Below, piece by piece: positions 50,496 through 58,513 of a stretch of DNA of 64,000 nt. Under the pieces are notes generated by a model, which saw only the letters and a list, made by a program, of their open reading frames with translations, was not told the DNA's origin and ran no database searches. This DNA comes from Mesorhizobium sp. M7A.F.Ca.US.008.03.1.1. GTDB taxonomy: Bacteria; Pseudomonadota; Alphaproteobacteria; Rhizobiales; Rhizobiaceae. Every line of letters begins with the position of its first letter. Position 1 is the stretch's first letter. Position numbers and translations under genes: made by a program. The stretch covers positions 1-64,000 of the forward strand of contig NZ_RZRU01000014.1 of the NCBI RefSeq assembly GCF_003997495.1. Direction: 5' to 3'.

Positions 50496-51493
50496 CCGCC
50501 CTGGCTACGATCCGCGACCTGACCGTCACCTATCGCCGAGACGGCAGTGAGGTGACGGCGCTGAAGGGTGTCAACCTCGACATCGTCGCTGGCGAACGCC
50601 TCGCCATCATCGGCGAAAGCGGCTCTGGCAAGAGCACGCTGGCACTGGCCGTTGCCGGGCTGTTGCCGGCGAGCGCCAGGATCGAGGGGCATATCGATTG
50701 GTTTATGCCACCAACATTGGGTGCCAAGGCACCCCCCTCTGTCCTGCCGGACATCTCCCCCTCAAGGGGGGAGATTGGCAGTTCCACGGTCGGTTCCTCC
50801 CCTACTGCCAGCGTGATTGGCGAAAGCGGAGATGAGGGCGCAATCTCCCCCCTTGAGGGGGAGATGTCCGGCAGGACAGAGGGGGGCGCCGTAGAGCGCC
50901 AACCTTTTCATCGCAGTGGAGTGCCCCTCCACGGCCGCGACATCGGCTTCGTCTTCCAGGATCCCTCCGCCAGCCTCGATCCTGTCATGACCATCGGCAA
51001 GCAAATCGCCGAAGTCGCGCGCACGCATCTCGGCCTCACCTGGTCCCAGTCCTATGCCAGGGCCAAAAGCCTGCTGGAGCGCGTCCGCCTGCCGGACCCG
51101 GACTCGGCCTTGCGCGCCTTCCCGCATCAGCTTTCCGGCGGCCAGAAGCAGCGTGTGGCGATCGCCGCAGCCATTGCGGCCGGTCCGAAAGTGCTGATCG
51201 CCGACGAAGCGACCAGCGCGCTCGATACCATCGTGCAGGCCGAGATCGTCGCCTTGATCCGACGCCTGGTGACCGAGGACGGCATGACGCTGCTGTTCAT
51301 CAGCCATGACATCGCGCTGGCGGCCGAGCTTGCCGAGCGCGTCGCCGTTTTCCGTCATGGCCAGTTGGTCGAGCTTGGCATGACGGCGCAGATTGTCGGC
51401 GCCCCGGCCCAGCCCTATACGCGCGCATTGCTCAATGCCCATATCGGCCTCGACACCAGGCCATTGCTGGACCGAGCCGGGCTCCACGCATGA
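50492..51493 (+). CDS. DppD-type ATPase with in-frame palindromic insert
   Basis: The 333-residue ABC protein starts at GTG 50492. Walker A GESGSGKST (residues 41-49), Q-loop FVFQDPSASLDPV, signature LSGGQKQR, Walker B VLIADEATSALD and switch FISHD are all intact. About 70 residues between GHIDW (70) and PLHGRDIGF come from a 156-bp palindromic repeat and its edges, reading SVLPDISPSRGEIG and ISPLEGEMSGRTEGG. The insert lies at the surface loop between Walker A and Q-loop and keeps the frame. The usual C-terminal zinc-type oligopeptide tail is short. Function may be kept or impaired. Confidence 0.88.
   Translation: MTALATIRDLTVTYRRDGSEVTALKGVNLDIVAGERLAIIGESGSGKSTLALAVAGLLPASARIEGHIDWFMPPTLGAKAPPSVLPDISPSRGEIGSSTVGSSPTASVIGESGDEGAISPLEGEMSGRTEGGAVERQPFHRSGVPLHGRDIGFVFQDPSASLDPVMTIGKQIAEVARTHLGLTWSQSYARAKSLLERVRLPDPDSALRAFPHQLSGGQKQRVAIAAAIAAGPKVLIADEATSALDTIVQAEIVALIRRLVTEDGMTLLFISHDIALAAELAERVAVFRHGQLVELGMTAQIVGAPAQPYTRALLNAHIGLDTRPLLDRAGLHA
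50731..50886. repeat. Palindromic element inserted in frame in the DppD-type gene
   Basis: The ends ACCCCCCTCTGTCCTGCCGG and its complement are the same as in the copies at 15998 and 48481. The length is 156 bp, exactly 52 codons, with no stop in the gene's frame. It lies entirely inside the coding sequence. Confidence 0.9.
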
Positions 51494-52266
51494 GCCTGCT
51501 GGCGGTGTCCAACCTCACCAAGCGCTACCGTCGCGGCGGCAAGACCATTGCTGCCGTCGACGATGTCTCCTTTCACGTCGACCCAGGCGAAACGCTGGCG
51601 TTGGCAGGACCTTCCGGCAGCGGCAAGTCGACGATCGCGCGGCTGGTGCTGCGATTGATCGAGCCGGACGACGGGCGCATCGAATTCGAAAGCGACGATT
51701 TCCTGGCCCTGCGCAGGGCAGCACTGCGAGCGCGCCGTGCACGCCTGCAGATGGTGTTCCAGGACCCGCTTGCCGCCTTCAACCCTCGCGCCACGGTGGC
51801 GCGTGTGCTCGACGATCCCTTGCGCATCCATGGCATCGCCTCCCGCGCCGAGCGCCCGCGCCGCATCGCGGCCTTGCTGGAGCGCGTCGGGCTCACGGCG
51901 GACCTCGCCCCACGCGCCATCCACGAAATCTCCGGCGGCCAGCGCCAGCGCGTCGCCATTGCCCGGGCCATCGCCACGAAGCCGTCGCTGATCGTGCTCG
52001 ACGAGGCGGTGTCGGCGCTCGACGTCTCCGTGCGCGGGGAGATCCTCGAGCTTTTGCTCGACCTGCAACGCCAGGAAAAGATCGCCTATCTCTTCATTTC
52101 ACATGATCTCGGCGTCATCCGGTCGATCGCCCACCGCGTCATCCTTCTCGACGCTGGACGAGTTGCCGAGAACGGCGATGCCCGAACCGTCATCGACGCA
52201 CCGCAATCGGCCATTGGCAAGGCGCTGGTGGCGGCAGCACCGAGATTGAACCGGGCCGGACCATGA
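51490..52266 (+). CDS. DppF-type ATPase
   Basis: The 258-residue ABC protein has Walker A GPSGSGKST, Q-loop MVFQDPLAAFNPRATV, signature ISGGQRQR, Walker B LIVLDEAVSALD and switch FISHD. It pairs with the DppD-like ATPase and overlaps it by four bases. Its stop codon lies inside a short palindrome at 52263-52303. Confidence 0.91.
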   Translation: MSLLAVSNLTKRYRRGGKTIAAVDDVSFHVDPGETLALAGPSGSGKSTIARLVLRLIEPDDGRIEFESDDFLALRRAALRARRARLQMVFQDPLAAFNPRATVARVLDDPLRIHGIASRAERPRRIAALLERVGLTADLAPRAIHEISGGQRQRVAIARAIATKPSLIVLDEAVSALDVSVRGEILELLLDLQRQEKIAYLFISHDLGVIRSIAHRVILLDAGRVAENGDARTVIDAPQSAIGKALVAAAPRLNRAGP

Positions 52267-52303
52267 TCCCGAAAAGTGGGATCCGGTTTTCGGACAAGAT
52301 CAT
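52263..52303. repeat. Short palindromic intergenic element (CCGAAAA/TTTTCGG type)
   Basis: ATGATC/GATCAT and CCGAAAA/TTTTCGG form nested arms around GTGGGATCCGG. Similar elements recur between Rhizobiales genes (from memory). It sits between the importer ATPase and the next gene and probably forms a stable RNA hairpin. Confidence 0.72.
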
Positions 52304-52328
52304 GGTCAAACAACAACCAGGACGCAAC

Positions 52329-52871
52329 ATGACCGACGCCGAAGCCAGAGCTGCAAAACTGTCGCGCGAACTCGATTCCGCCTTTCGCAACCGCGCCGAT
52401 CTCTACCGCCTGTTCCTCGACGAACTGACCGGAGAGCTGGGCGCCGAAAAGGCCGAAGCGATCATGATCCGCGCCATCGAACAGCGCGGCAAGGAAGTCG
52501 CGGCTGCCGCCTTCGCCAGCTTTGGCCCCAATGACGCACGCGCCATCGGCGAGGCCTTCCTGGCTGTCAGCCCGGATGGCGGCCTGATGTATCCGACCGA
52601 CGTCGAACGCAGCGATGACCGCATCGCCTTCAGGGTGAAGCGCTGTCCTCTGAAGGACGCCTGGGTCGAGGCCGGTGTCGGCGACGAAAAACTCGCCACG
52701 CTCTGCCGCATTGCCGGCGCCTTCGATCGCGGCCTATTCGAGGCGACTGGGGTGCGTTTCGACAATGTCACGTGGACGCCGGGCCACGGCTCCGGCTGCT
52801 GTCATATCGCGCTGACAAACAGAGCCAAGGCTCAAAAAGCAGACGATGCTGGACGCATCTCGCAGGCATGA
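52329..52871 (+). CDS. L-2-amino-thiazoline-4-carboxylate hydrolase-family protein
   Basis: The 180-residue protein has the family core VKRCPLKDAWVEAGVGDEKL, ATLCRIAGAFDRGLFEATGV and the end FDNVTWTPGHGSGCCHIAL with conserved Cys and His residues. Known members of this family hydrolyse L-2-amino-thiazoline-4-carboxylate to N-carbamoyl-L-cysteine. AGGA precedes the ATG at 52329. It follows the peptide importer on the same strand, so its substrate or a precursor may enter through that importer. Family assignment is good; the substrate is inferred. Confidence 0.8.
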   Translation: MTDAEARAAKLSRELDSAFRNRADLYRLFLDELTGELGAEKAEAIMIRAIEQRGKEVAAAAFASFGPNDARAIGEAFLAVSPDGGLMYPTDVERSDDRIAFRVKRCPLKDAWVEAGVGDEKLATLCRIAGAFDRGLFEATGVRFDNVTWTPGHGSGCCHIALTNRAKAQKADDAGRISQA

Positions 52872-52879
52872 CAGCCCAG

Positions 52880-52985
52880 CACTTCCTGCGAGGCGCTGAG
52901 ACAGGACGGGCTCGTCACCGAGACCTACCGGCGTGCCGGTGTCCGCGAAGCGCTGATGCGGCTGGCGTCGGCCGGCCTCGATTGA
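52880..52985 (+). pseudogene. Possible C-terminal gene remnant
   Basis: After a stop at 52869 the frame reads CEALRQDGLVTETYRRAGVR then EALMRLASAGLD and stops. It is Arg/Leu-rich and helical in character, like the end of an enzyme, but has no start or ribosome site. I cannot name the source. It may also be chance. Confidence 0.25.
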
Positions 52986-53010
52986 GGCTCGGCCGCCGCC
53001 GCCCGTTCGC

Positions 53011-53622
53011 TCAATAGCCGACAGTGAAGCGCTGCCTGATGTGGGCCGGCTTCTCGATCTCGTCGACCATGACGATCGCATAGTCCTCGAAGGAAATGCT
53101 GCTGCCCTTGTCGGAGGCGAGAAGCGTGTCCTTGCCGAGACGGAATTTGCCGGTGCGCTCGCCAGGCACGAACATGGCGGATGGCGACAGGAACGTCCAA
53201 TCGAGGTCGCCGACCGTCTTCAATCTGTCCAGGAAGTCGGCGCCCTTCTGCGCTTCGGCCTTGTAGATATCAGGGAATTCAGGCGTGTCGACCAGCCGCT
53301 TGCCGGGCGCGACTTCGAGACTGCCGGCACCGCCAACGACGAGATAGCGCTTCACGCCGGAGGCCCGCACCGCCTCGATCAGCGTATCGGCATCGCTGTC
53401 CAGGAAGTGCACGGAGCTGATCACCGCGTCATGGCCGCGGATCAGGTCCGCGAGACCTTGACTGTCGAAGACATCGCCCTTCCTGGCCGTCACGCCCGGA
53501 AGCGCTGCGATCTTTTCCGGGTTGCGCGCAATGCCGGTGACTGTATGGCCGCGATCGGAGAGTTCCCTGAGAAGGCGCGAACCGACAGCGCCCGATGCAC
53601 CAATGAGAGCGACTTTTGCCAT
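53011..53622 (-). CDS. NmrA-like NAD(P)-binding oxidoreductase (YwnB type)
   Basis: The 203-residue atypical SDR has the cofactor motif KVALIGASGAVGSRLLREL and later VKRYLVVGGAGSLEV, FLSPSAMFVPGERTG and ISFEDYAIVMVDEIE. It lacks the classic Tyr-x3-Lys site at the usual place, as for YwnB/NmrA proteins. It is followed on the same strand by no other enzyme and preceded by the DsbA-like gene at 53664, so the two may be co-transcribed. A redox-stress role is inferred from family. Confidence 0.83.
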   Translation of the reverse strand: MAKVALIGASGAVGSRLLRELSDRGHTVTGIARNPEKIAALPGVTARKGDVFDSQGLADLIRGHDAVISSVHFLDSDADTLIEAVRASGVKRYLVVGGAGSLEVAPGKRLVDTPEFPDIYKAEAQKGADFLDRLKTVGDLDWTFLSPSAMFVPGERTGKFRLGKDTLLASDKGSSISFEDYAIVMVDEIEKPAHIRQRFTVGY

Positions 53623-53663
53623 GTCTATTTCCTTATTTCTTGTTGGGGGTCTGGAGGATGGGA

Positions 53664-54302
53664 TCACGCCGCCGCGATATGGGCGACGAGATTGTCGAAG
53701 CTGCCGAACAGTGCGTTCGAACCGATGAGCCGGGGCGCATCATTGCGGATGACCGCCAGGGAAGGCACGCCATCGGCATGCAGGCGCTGGAACAGCGCAC
53801 GGCCACGGCCAACCAGATCGCGGTGAACCGTCAGCAATGTTTCAGTCGGCGCCTTGAGCATTTCGGCGGCGTCCGCCATGCCGGCGGCGGCAAGCACCTC
53901 GGCGACGCCACCGATCGTCACGACATCGCGGCCATCGACATAGCGCGCCCGCTGGATCGCCTTCAGCGCCGCAAGCCGGCGGCTGGGATCTTCCAGGCCG
54001 GCAGCGCTGATGCCGAGCGTGGCGGCATGCGAGTCGAGAAGGGTCCCACGGACATTGAGGACATTGTGCCGGTAGGCCGGGGTGAACACTTGTTCGGTCA
54101 GGCGCTCGATGCGCTGGTCGTTCGCCCAGGCGTGCGCCGCAAAACCTTCATCCATCGGCCGCGCGCCGGCGCCGGAAAACAGGCCGGTCGGCAGCAGTTC
54201 GACGCGCACGCCGGCGGCCGACAACCGGTCGAGCATCGGGGCGGCACCATAGCACCAGCCGCAGAGCGGATCGAAAAGATAGGTCACTTCTGAATTGCTC
54301 AT
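53664..54302 (-). CDS. DsbA/FrnE-like thioredoxin-fold protein
   Basis: The 212-residue protein has no signal peptide and carries the active-site Cys-Gly-Trp-Cys in VTYLFDPLCGWCYGAAPML (residues about 12-15). A helical insert and the cis-Pro loop DGVPSLAVI follow. It belongs to the cytoplasmic FrnE/DsbA group. The start at 54302 (MSNSEV) is chosen; the frame to 54353 leaves little promoter space. It is divergent from a LysR gene, and the pair forms a small redox module with the NmrA-like gene. Confidence 0.85.
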   Translation of the reverse strand: MSNSEVTYLFDPLCGWCYGAAPMLDRLSAAGVRVELLPTGLFSGAGARPMDEGFAAHAWANDQRIERLTEQVFTPAYRHNVLNVRGTLLDSHAATLGISAAGLEDPSRRLAALKAIQRARYVDGRDVVTIGGVAEVLAAAGMADAAEMLKAPTETLLTVHRDLVGRGRALFQRLHADGVPSLAVIRNDAPRLIGSNALFGSFDNLVAHIAAA

Positions 54303-54433
54303 AGTCGCTGCCATTCCTGTCCGGCTACCGGACTCATCGAGGCCGTCGCTCATATGTGGCAGACGGCGGCCTTGCGATAAATGGCGCCCAATTATACAAA
54401 CTGTCTGATCTGATCATACAAAAGGCAGTCAGC

Positions 54434-55351
54434 TTGGCCGAACTTCTGAACCTCAATAGGCTCGCCTACTTCACCACGGTGATGGAAACCGGCTCGTTCA
54501 CTGCCGCAGCCGACCGGCTTGGCGTCGCCAAGGCCGTGGTCAGCCATCAGATCGGCAAGCTCGAAGAGGAACTGGGCGCAACGCTGCTGCAGCGCACGAC
54601 CCGGCGTGTCACGCCGACCGAAGAGGGTCGCCTCTTCTATGACCGCGCGATGATCATCCTGCGGGAAGCGGAGGCGGCCTATGGCGAAATCTCGCGCGGA
54701 GCCGTCGAACCGAGCGGAACGCTGAGGCTGACGGCGCCGCTCGACTACGGCACCAAGATGGTGGCTCCGGTCATGGCGGCCTATCTCAGAACCTATCCGC
54801 ATATGCGCGTCGAGGCGATCTTCGACGACGCCGTCAGCAATCTGGTGGACGAGCAGATCGATCTCGGCATCCGTGTCGGCTGGCTCACCGATTCCTCGAA
54901 CCAGGCGCGGCGCCTGGGGACGATCCGGCAAACCGTGGTGGCGAGCCCTGGCTTCGCGGCGAGCCTGCCGCCCGACGTGACGCCGCGCCAGGCAAGATCG
55001 CTGGCCTGGGTCGGCAACACCCAGTTGCGCGGCATCGGCCAATGGCTGTTTTCCAGGGATGGCGAGACGGTGTTGACCGAACTCAATCCGGTGATCATGT
55101 GCGACAAGAGCCCCGCCGCCCTGGCTTGCGTGCTCGTCGGCATCGGGCTCGGTGTCTTTCCGGACTACAGCGTCAGCGACGATATCGCCGAGGGGCGGCT
55201 GGTGCCGGTGTTCGCCGACTGGAGCCTGCCGTCAGGCGGCATCCACGCCGTCTTTCCGCCGGCCCGGTTCCGTCCCGCCAAGGTGCGCACCTTCGTCGAT
55301 CTGCTCGCGGCGGCCGAGAGACGGCGATCGCGCGGTGTTGCCACGGCTTGA
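54434..55351 (+). CDS. LysR-family regulator
   Basis: The 305-residue protein from a TTG at 54434 has the LysR helix-turn-helix AYFTTVMETGSFTAAADRLG then VAKAVVSHQIGKLEEELGAT. The substrate domain begins near GTLRLTAPLDYG. AAGG lies 9 bases before the TTG. A GTG at 54356 also opens the frame, but it would nearly abolish the promoter gap to the divergent DsbA-like gene at 54302. It probably controls that redox pair. Confidence 0.83.
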   Translation: MAELLNLNRLAYFTTVMETGSFTAAADRLGVAKAVVSHQIGKLEEELGATLLQRTTRRVTPTEEGRLFYDRAMIILREAEAAYGEISRGAVEPSGTLRLTAPLDYGTKMVAPVMAAYLRTYPHMRVEAIFDDAVSNLVDEQIDLGIRVGWLTDSSNQARRLGTIRQTVVASPGFAASLPPDVTPRQARSLAWVGNTQLRGIGQWLFSRDGETVLTELNPVIMCDKSPAALACVLVGIGLGVFPDYSVSDDIAEGRLVPVFADWSLPSGGIHAVFPPARFRPAKVRTFVDLLAAAERRRSRGVATA

Positions 55352-55363
55352 AGCCGATGGCGG

Positions 55364-56980
55364 TCAGCGGGCCTCTTGCAGGATCATCTCGGCTGCCTTT
55401 TCCGCGATCATGACGACCGGCGAGTTGGTGTTGCCCGAGACGATTGTCGGCATGATCGAGGCATCGACCACGCGCAGCCCGCCAAGCCCGTGAACACGCA
55501 GGCCATCGTCGACCACCGCCATCGTATCCGAACCCATCTTGCAGGTGCCGACGGGGTGGAAAATTGTCGTACCGATATCGCCGGCCTTGCGGATGAGCTC
55601 TTCATCGCTGTCATACTGCGTGCCGGGCAGCATCTCTTCCGGCGCAAAGCACGCCACGGCCCGGGCCTTCATCAAACTGCGGACATGGCGCAACGACGCG
55701 ACGGCCACGCTGCGGTCTCCCGCGGTGGAAAGATAGTTCGGTCGGATCTTCGCCGCCTCCCGTGCATCGGATGACCCCATATGTACGGTGCCCCGACTTT
55801 CCGGACGCAGATTGCAGACCGAGACGGTGACCGCGGGAAAGCGATGCAGTGGCTCGCCCAGACGGTCGGTGCTCAGCGGTTGCACATGATATTCGAGATC
55901 GGGCGTTGCGAGGCGCGGATCGCTCCTGGCGAAGATGCCGAGCTGGCTTGGCGCCATCGACAGCGGCCCACTGCGCTTGAGCGCGTATTCCAGCCCCATC
56001 GACGCACGGCTGACCAGATTGTGGTAGCGCTGGTTGAGCGTCGCAGTGTTGGCGACCTTGAAGACGGTGCGGATCTGCAAATGATCCTGCAGGTTTTCTC
56101 CGACGCCTGGCAAGGCATGACGAACGTCTACGCCGATGCCCGAGAGCAGGTCGGGGCGACCCACCCCCGACAGTTCGAGCAGCTTCGGCGAGTTGATGGC
56201 ACCGGCTGCAAGGATCGTCTGTCCAGAGCGAACCTGGTGCAGGCGGTCACCTTGGCGGAAAACCAGTCCGGTGACGCGCCGGCCGTCGAATTCGAGCCGT
56301 TCGGTCTCCGCGCCGAGCACCACGCGCAGGTTCTTGCGCGCCGCGATGCCACGCAGGAAGGCCTTCGATGTGTTCCAGCGGACGCCCTTCTTCTGGTTGA
56401 CCTCGAAATAGCCCGAGCCTTCATTGGTGCCGGTGTTGAAGTCTTCGGTGCGCGGAATGCCGAGTTCCTCGGCCGCGTCCCGGAAGGCGTCAAGGATCGG
56501 CCATGAAAGCCGCTGCCGTTCGACGCGCCACTCGCCGCCGCTGCCGTGCATGGCGCCTTTGCCGCCGTGATAGTCTTCCGATTTGAGGAAATAGGGCAAC
56601 ACGTCGTCCCAGCCCCAGCCGGCATTGCCGGCCTGACGCCAGCCATCATAGTCGGCTGCCTGGCCGCGCATGTAGATCATGCCGTTGATCGATGAACAGC
56701 CGCCAAGCACCTTGCCGCGCGGGTAGTTGAGGCTGCGTCCATTGAGACCGGCTTCCGGCTCGGTCTTCATCATCCAGTCGGTACGCGGGTTGCCCATGCA
56801 GAAGAGGTAGCCGATGGGGATATCGACCCAGTGATAGCGGTCGCTGCCGCCGGCCTCGAGCAGCAGCACACTGTTGCGCGGATCGGCCGAAAGCCGATTG
56901 GCGAGCACGCAGCCGGCGGAGCCGGCACCGACGATGACGTAATCGTAACTGCCGAACGGGGACGGTGAAACTTCAGTCAC
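55364..56980 (-). CDS. GMC-family FAD oxidoreductase (choline/polyol dehydrogenase-like)
   Basis: The 538-residue flavoprotein has YDYVIVGAGSAGCVLANRLS (FAD motif), PRGKVLGGCSSINGMIYMRG and AAGAINSPKLLELSGVG. The catalytic His lies in TTIFHPVGTCKMG, with a final SGNTNSPVVMIAEKAAEMI. These match choline and polyol dehydrogenases. The GTG start at 56980 overlaps the kinase stop (GTGA), so it belongs to the polyol operon. It would oxidise an alcohol group of the operon's substrate and pass electrons to the membrane or oxygen. The substrate is unknown. Confidence 0.87.
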   Translation of the reverse strand: MTEVSPSPFGSYDYVIVGAGSAGCVLANRLSADPRNSVLLLEAGGSDRYHWVDIPIGYLFCMGNPRTDWMMKTEPEAGLNGRSLNYPRGKVLGGCSSINGMIYMRGQAADYDGWRQAGNAGWGWDDVLPYFLKSEDYHGGKGAMHGSGGEWRVERQRLSWPILDAFRDAAEELGIPRTEDFNTGTNEGSGYFEVNQKKGVRWNTSKAFLRGIAARKNLRVVLGAETERLEFDGRRVTGLVFRQGDRLHQVRSGQTILAAGAINSPKLLELSGVGRPDLLSGIGVDVRHALPGVGENLQDHLQIRTVFKVANTATLNQRYHNLVSRASMGLEYALKRSGPLSMAPSQLGIFARSDPRLATPDLEYHVQPLSTDRLGEPLHRFPAVTVSVCNLRPESRGTVHMGSSDAREAAKIRPNYLSTAGDRSVAVASLRHVRSLMKARAVACFAPEEMLPGTQYDSDEELIRKAGDIGTTIFHPVGTCKMGSDTMAVVDDGLRVHGLGGLRVVDASIMPTIVSGNTNSPVVMIAEKAAEMILQEAR

Positions 56981-58491
56981 GTGCGCGCCTGCTGTCCGGC
57001 GATGCGCTCCCATAATGGGGTCATCGCCTGGTTGATCTCGCCGTAGAGTCGATACCGCCGTGCGTATGCGTGAGCAACCGCCTCGTCGGGTACAAAATGT
57101 CGGGCCGCCGCTGTCATGGCGGCGGCACCGGCACTGTAGTCCGCGAAAATGCCGACGCCGGTACCGGCAGCGATCGCCGCTCCCAGCGCGCCAGTTTCGC
57201 GGCTGCGCGCCACGGTGACGGGCACTCCGAGCACATCGGCGAATATCTGCGGCCACACGCTGCTGCGCGAGCCCCCGCCCGACAGCACCACCTGGTCGAA
57301 ATCAGCGCCCGCTTTGTGCAAGGTCTCGACATGGCGCTTGTGCTCGAAGGCGACACCCTCGAACAGCGCGCAAAGCAGATGGGCTCGGGTATGCCAGCCG
57401 GCGATGCCATAGAAGCCGGCGCGCGCATGGCCATTCTGCTGCGAGCCGTAAAGGAAGGGATGATAGATCGGGATGTCACCGTTGGGATCGACGGACGCCA
57501 CCAGTTCGCTGCACAATTCGAACGGCGACTTGCCGGCTTCGCCGCCATGTTCGAGGAATTCGCGAACGATCCATTCGAGATTGGCGGCCGAGGTCGCACT
57601 GGATTCGATCGCCAGATAGCGCTGGCGATCGAAGGTCGACAGCATGAAGATCGAAGGGTCGCGGATCGTTTCGTCGGTGATGACCTGGTTGATGCTCCAG
57701 GTTCCGGCGATGACCGAAGCGGCACCGGTTCTGGTCACGCCCGAACCGACCGCGCTGGCGACGACATCGAACAGCCCGGCGACGACCGGCGTGCCGGCGC
57801 GAAGTCCCGTCAGGGCCGCCACGGCCTCGCTGACATGGCCGGCAATGTCAGCCGATTCCAGCACTGGCGGCAGCAGGTCCATGCAATCGCCGAGCCCATA
57901 GGCGGCAAGCAGGTCGGGCTCGTAGCGGCGGTCCTGCATCTGCAGCAGACCGCAGCCCGACATGTCTGAAGTATCGCTGCTGCGCGCGCCGGTCAGGCGA
58001 TTGACGACGAAATCCTTGCACAGGAACACAGTTCCGATGCTGGCGAACAAAGCCGGCGAAAAGCGCTTGAGCCAGGCAAGCAGGGTCGGCGTCTGCGCCG
58101 CCCACGGCCGTTGCAGGCAATGTGCATAGGTGCGGTCGCCGACATTCTGTTTTGCCCATTCGGCGACGATGCCGACCGCGCGCGTGTCGAGCGACTGGAT
58201 GCCGATCAATGGCGCGCCCGTGCGATCGAGCGCGTAGAGCCCGTTGCCATGGCCGGCGCAGCCGATGGCGACGATCTCGCCGGCGTCGATACGAGCTTCA
58301 GCGATGCATTGGCCGATGACCGAGACCGCGTTGCGCCAGAGTTCGTCAAGGTCGCGTTCGACATGTCCGGGCTTTGGCATGGACGAGCGGCCGTCACGGG
58401 CGGCGAATGCCAGTTCGCGGCCGGACAGGTCGAAGAGGATGGCCTTGATGACGGTGTTGCCGGCATCGAGACCGAGGATATAGCTTGCCAT
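56977..58491 (-). CDS. FGGY-family carbohydrate kinase
   Basis: The 504-residue kinase begins YILGLDAGNTVIKAILFDLS (phosphate 1 motif). It has IGCAGHGNGLYALD, GTPVVAGLFDVVASAVGSG and the adenosine motif VVLSGGGSRSSVWPQIFADV. It resembles L-xylulose, erythritol or glycerol-type FGGY kinases. GGGAGGCGCC precedes the ATG at 58491. It sits between the GMC and aldolase genes; with a GlpD-like dehydrogenase upstream, it likely phosphorylates a polyol or ketulose. Confidence 0.88.
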   Translation of the reverse strand: MASYILGLDAGNTVIKAILFDLSGRELAFAARDGRSSMPKPGHVERDLDELWRNAVSVIGQCIAEARIDAGEIVAIGCAGHGNGLYALDRTGAPLIGIQSLDTRAVGIVAEWAKQNVGDRTYAHCLQRPWAAQTPTLLAWLKRFSPALFASIGTVFLCKDFVVNRLTGARSSDTSDMSGCGLLQMQDRRYEPDLLAAYGLGDCMDLLPPVLESADIAGHVSEAVAALTGLRAGTPVVAGLFDVVASAVGSGVTRTGAASVIAGTWSINQVITDETIRDPSIFMLSTFDRQRYLAIESSATSAANLEWIVREFLEHGGEAGKSPFELCSELVASVDPNGDIPIYHPFLYGSQQNGHARAGFYGIAGWHTRAHLLCALFEGVAFEHKRHVETLHKAGADFDQVVLSGGGSRSSVWPQIFADVLGVPVTVARSRETGALGAAIAAGTGVGIFADYSAGAAAMTAAARHFVPDEAVAHAYARRYRLYGEINQAMTPLWERIAGQQART

Positions 58492-58513
58492 TGGCGCCTC
58501 CCGAGGCCGCAGC

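Noticed and set aside
54356..54433. Longer LysR start at GTG 54356
   Set aside because: It would leave only about 50 bp of promoter to the divergent DsbA-like gene and adds residues not typical of LysR proteins. The TTG at 54434 has an AAGG at the right distance.
55364..57256. Extra 92 residues at the start of the GMC oxidoreductase
   Set aside because: The extension is antisense to the kinase C-terminus. The GTG at 56980 gives a standard FAD-motif position and a GTGA overlap with the kinase stop.
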